Assembly (NCBI GenBank): GCA_934845495.1 | Contig: CAKWRB010000065.1 | Coordinates: 1-7,262, forward strand | Direction of reading: 5' to 3' | From: an uncultured bacterium | GTDB taxonomy: Bacteria; Bacillota; Clostridia; Oscillospirales; Ruminococcaceae | Length of the DNA stretch: 7,262 nt | Shown here: in pieces, positions 6,319-7,262 of the stretch | Numbering within the stretch: the first letter of the stretch is position 1 | Layout of the letters: the number at the start of each line of letters is the position of its first letter | Program-made: the position numbers and the translations under genes | The notes under the pieces: model-generated | Databases searched by the model: none | What the model was told of the DNA's origin: nothing | Seen by the model: the letters and a program-made list of their open reading frames with translations, nothing else

Positions 6319-6342
6319 ACCACACTCTGCCGCTTTATTCAA
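6314..6342 (-). promoter_or_regulatory. Extended -10 promoter of the glutamate synthase-like gene
   Basis: Minus-strand TTGAAT (6342-6337), 17 bases, then TATCCT (6319-6314), with TGG directly before the -10 box making an extended -10. Each hexamer matches the consensus at four of six positions. The predicted start near 6307-6311 gives a leader of about 80 bases before the ATG at 6231. It lies downstream of the preceding gene's terminator, so this gene needs its own promoter. Confidence 0.55.
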
Positions 6343-6414
6343 TCAAAGCTATTCCATCCGGACGGAAATCTTCCCGGCTGTTTTTTAGCACTCTGCACAA
6401 AATCTGCTGCAACC

Positions 6415-6449
6415 AAAAACGGACCGGTCTTGGAGACCGGCCCGTTTTT
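6415..6449 (-). terminator. Intrinsic terminator after the M20 amidohydrolase gene
   Basis: Arms at 6415-6430 and 6434-6449 enclose a three-base loop and are complementary over 16 positions with one exception, A6423 opposite C6441. In minus-strand RNA that position becomes a U-G wobble pair, so the hairpin is fully paired only in the minus-strand transcript, ending in a U run. The stem starts 22 bases after the stop at 6472. The A run on the other side means it could also work weakly in the opposite direction. Confidence 0.92.
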
Positions 6450-6471
6450 CCAAAGAGGACTTCTCGTAAAA

Positions 6472-7262
6472 TTATTCTTCGATCTGCTTGTAGACATCCT
6501 CGATCATCTCATCGGTGTAGCCCATATCCTGGAAGAATTCCCGCATGGTGCCCTTCCACTTCCGATCAGAGGTATCGATGTCGCTCTCCAGGAAGTTCAG
6601 TGCATAGGTTACTGCACCGGTCACTGCGAGCTGGAATACATCTTCGTCCAGGTCAAAGAACTCGTTGTGGTGAGCAGCGCCTGTACCCTTCTCCGGGTTG
6701 TTGACACCCACCAGAGCGAATACGCCTGGCATCAGCACCTGCAATCTGGAGAAGCTCTCGGAAGCCATCCAGGGCTCGGGCTGAGCTACCACTTCATCGC
6801 CCAGTTCCGCAGCCACCAGTTTGCGGGCAAATTCCACGCATTCGGGGTCGTTGTAAACCGGGTAGGAGGGGTCGGTGAGCAAATTATAGGTGGCGGTGCA
6901 GCCATAAGCAGCACAGATACCATCCACGATCTGCACCAGGGCATCCTTGAAGGGATAGCCAACCTCGTCACGGTCGAACAGGCGGGCAGTACCAGCAAAG
7001 GTGAGGTCGTTGGGGATTACATTGCTCACTGCACCAGACTGCAGCAGGCCAACCGACAGGGTCAGAGGCTTGAAGGGGGTGATCTTGGTCAGACGGGCTG
7101 CCTGCAGCGCATTGTAGATGGCTACGAAGCAGTCGATGGGGCTGTTGGCCTGGTCCGGACGGGAGCCGTGGCCACCCTTGCCATGAATGGTGATATCGAA
7201 GGCCATAGCGGTGGACATGGTACCGCCGGTGATCAGGCCTACCTTGCCAGATTCCAGCATGG
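6472..7262 (-). CDS. M20-family amidohydrolase/peptidase (N-terminal part missing)
   Basis: The last 262 or so residues of a metal-dependent M20-family enzyme of the hippurate hydrolase/N-acyl-amino-acid amidohydrolase group, which cleaves the amide bond of N-acyl amino acids or similar compounds. The frame is open at the window edge; the first visible Met corresponds to an internal position, so roughly 120-130 residues with the first metal ligands are outside. Visible, numbered from that Met: SGKVGL (4-9), dimerisation-domain start ITIHGKGGHGSRP (23-35), SGAVSNVIP (75-83), MASESFS (165-171, equivalent to the usual MGSEDF) and the late metal-site motif HHNEFFDLDE (197-206). About 40 residues follow the usual end of the domain (from ~222), acidic and probably helical. 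The natural substrate cannot be told. It has its own terminator and seems unconnected to the next gene. Confidence 0.9.
   Translation of the reverse strand, partial: MLESGKVGLITGGTMSTAMAFDITIHGKGGHGSRPDQANSPIDCFVAIYNALQAARLTKITPFKPLTLSVGLLQSGAVSNVIPNDLTFAGTARLFDRDEVGYPFKDALVQIVDGICAAYGCTATYNLLTDPSYPVYNDPECVEFARKLVAAELGDEVVAQPEPWMASESFSRLQVLMPGVFALVGVNNPEKGTGAAHHNEFFDLDEDVFQLAVTGAVTYALNFLESDIDTSDRKWKGTMREFFQDMGYTDEMIEDVYKQIEE

Noticed and set aside
1..7262. CRISPR arrays, tRNA or rRNA genes, insertion sequences, phage or defence genes
   Set aside because: Looked for on both strands by eye; no repeat-spacer pattern, cloverleaf-like sequence, transposase or phage-like protein was found.

Overview
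The window looks like a chromosomal segment of an anaerobic, moderately GC-rich Firmicute, most likely class Clostridia and close to the Oscillospiraceae/Ruminococcaceae. This rests on the Clostridia-type rnfC-rnfD-rnfG order preceded by an ApbE-family gene and a Gx transporter gene, strong AGGAGG-type ribosome binding sites, GTG and TTG starts, and short AT-rich promoters between GC-rich genes. I cannot fix the genus from sequence reading alone. All supported genes lie on the minus strand; long plus-strand open frames over them are shadows.

Read in the direction of transcription (high to low coordinates): (1) 7262-6472 is the 3' two thirds of an M20-family amidohydrolase gene, closed by a strong intrinsic terminator at 6415-6449. 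(2) 6231-4711 is a monocistronic gene for a glutamate synthase-like FMN-domain protein with an unusual N-terminal five-cysteine cluster. It has its own candidate promoter, a perfect inverted repeat over that promoter's -10 region, and a terminator at 4655-4693. (3) 4710-4276 is a 435-base gene-free, partly AT-rich spacer holding that terminator, an 11-base tandem repeat and a near-consensus minus-strand promoter, with a 14-base palindrome in the predicted leader. (4) 4275 down to 1 is an operon: apbE-like lipoprotein FMN transferase, Gx transporter family membrane protein, rnfC, rnfD and the start of rnfG. The remaining rnf genes (normally rnfE, rnfA, rnfB) would lie beyond base 1.

The operon makes functional sense. 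Rnf is a membrane ferredoxin:NAD+ oxidoreductase that couples electron flow to ion pumping. RnfD and RnfG carry FMN covalently bound to threonine, and ApbE is the enzyme family that attaches it. RnfD here shows the SGAT attachment motif, and ApbE has a lipoprotein signal, placing it on the outer face of the membrane. The Gx protein between them is a small membrane protein of unproven function, and I suggest (as inference) that it supplies a flavin or related substrate.

I do not see a wholly new system. The points most worth a second look are the cysteine-rich glutamate synthase-like protein, the two symmetric candidate operators, and the apbE-Gx-rnf linkage.
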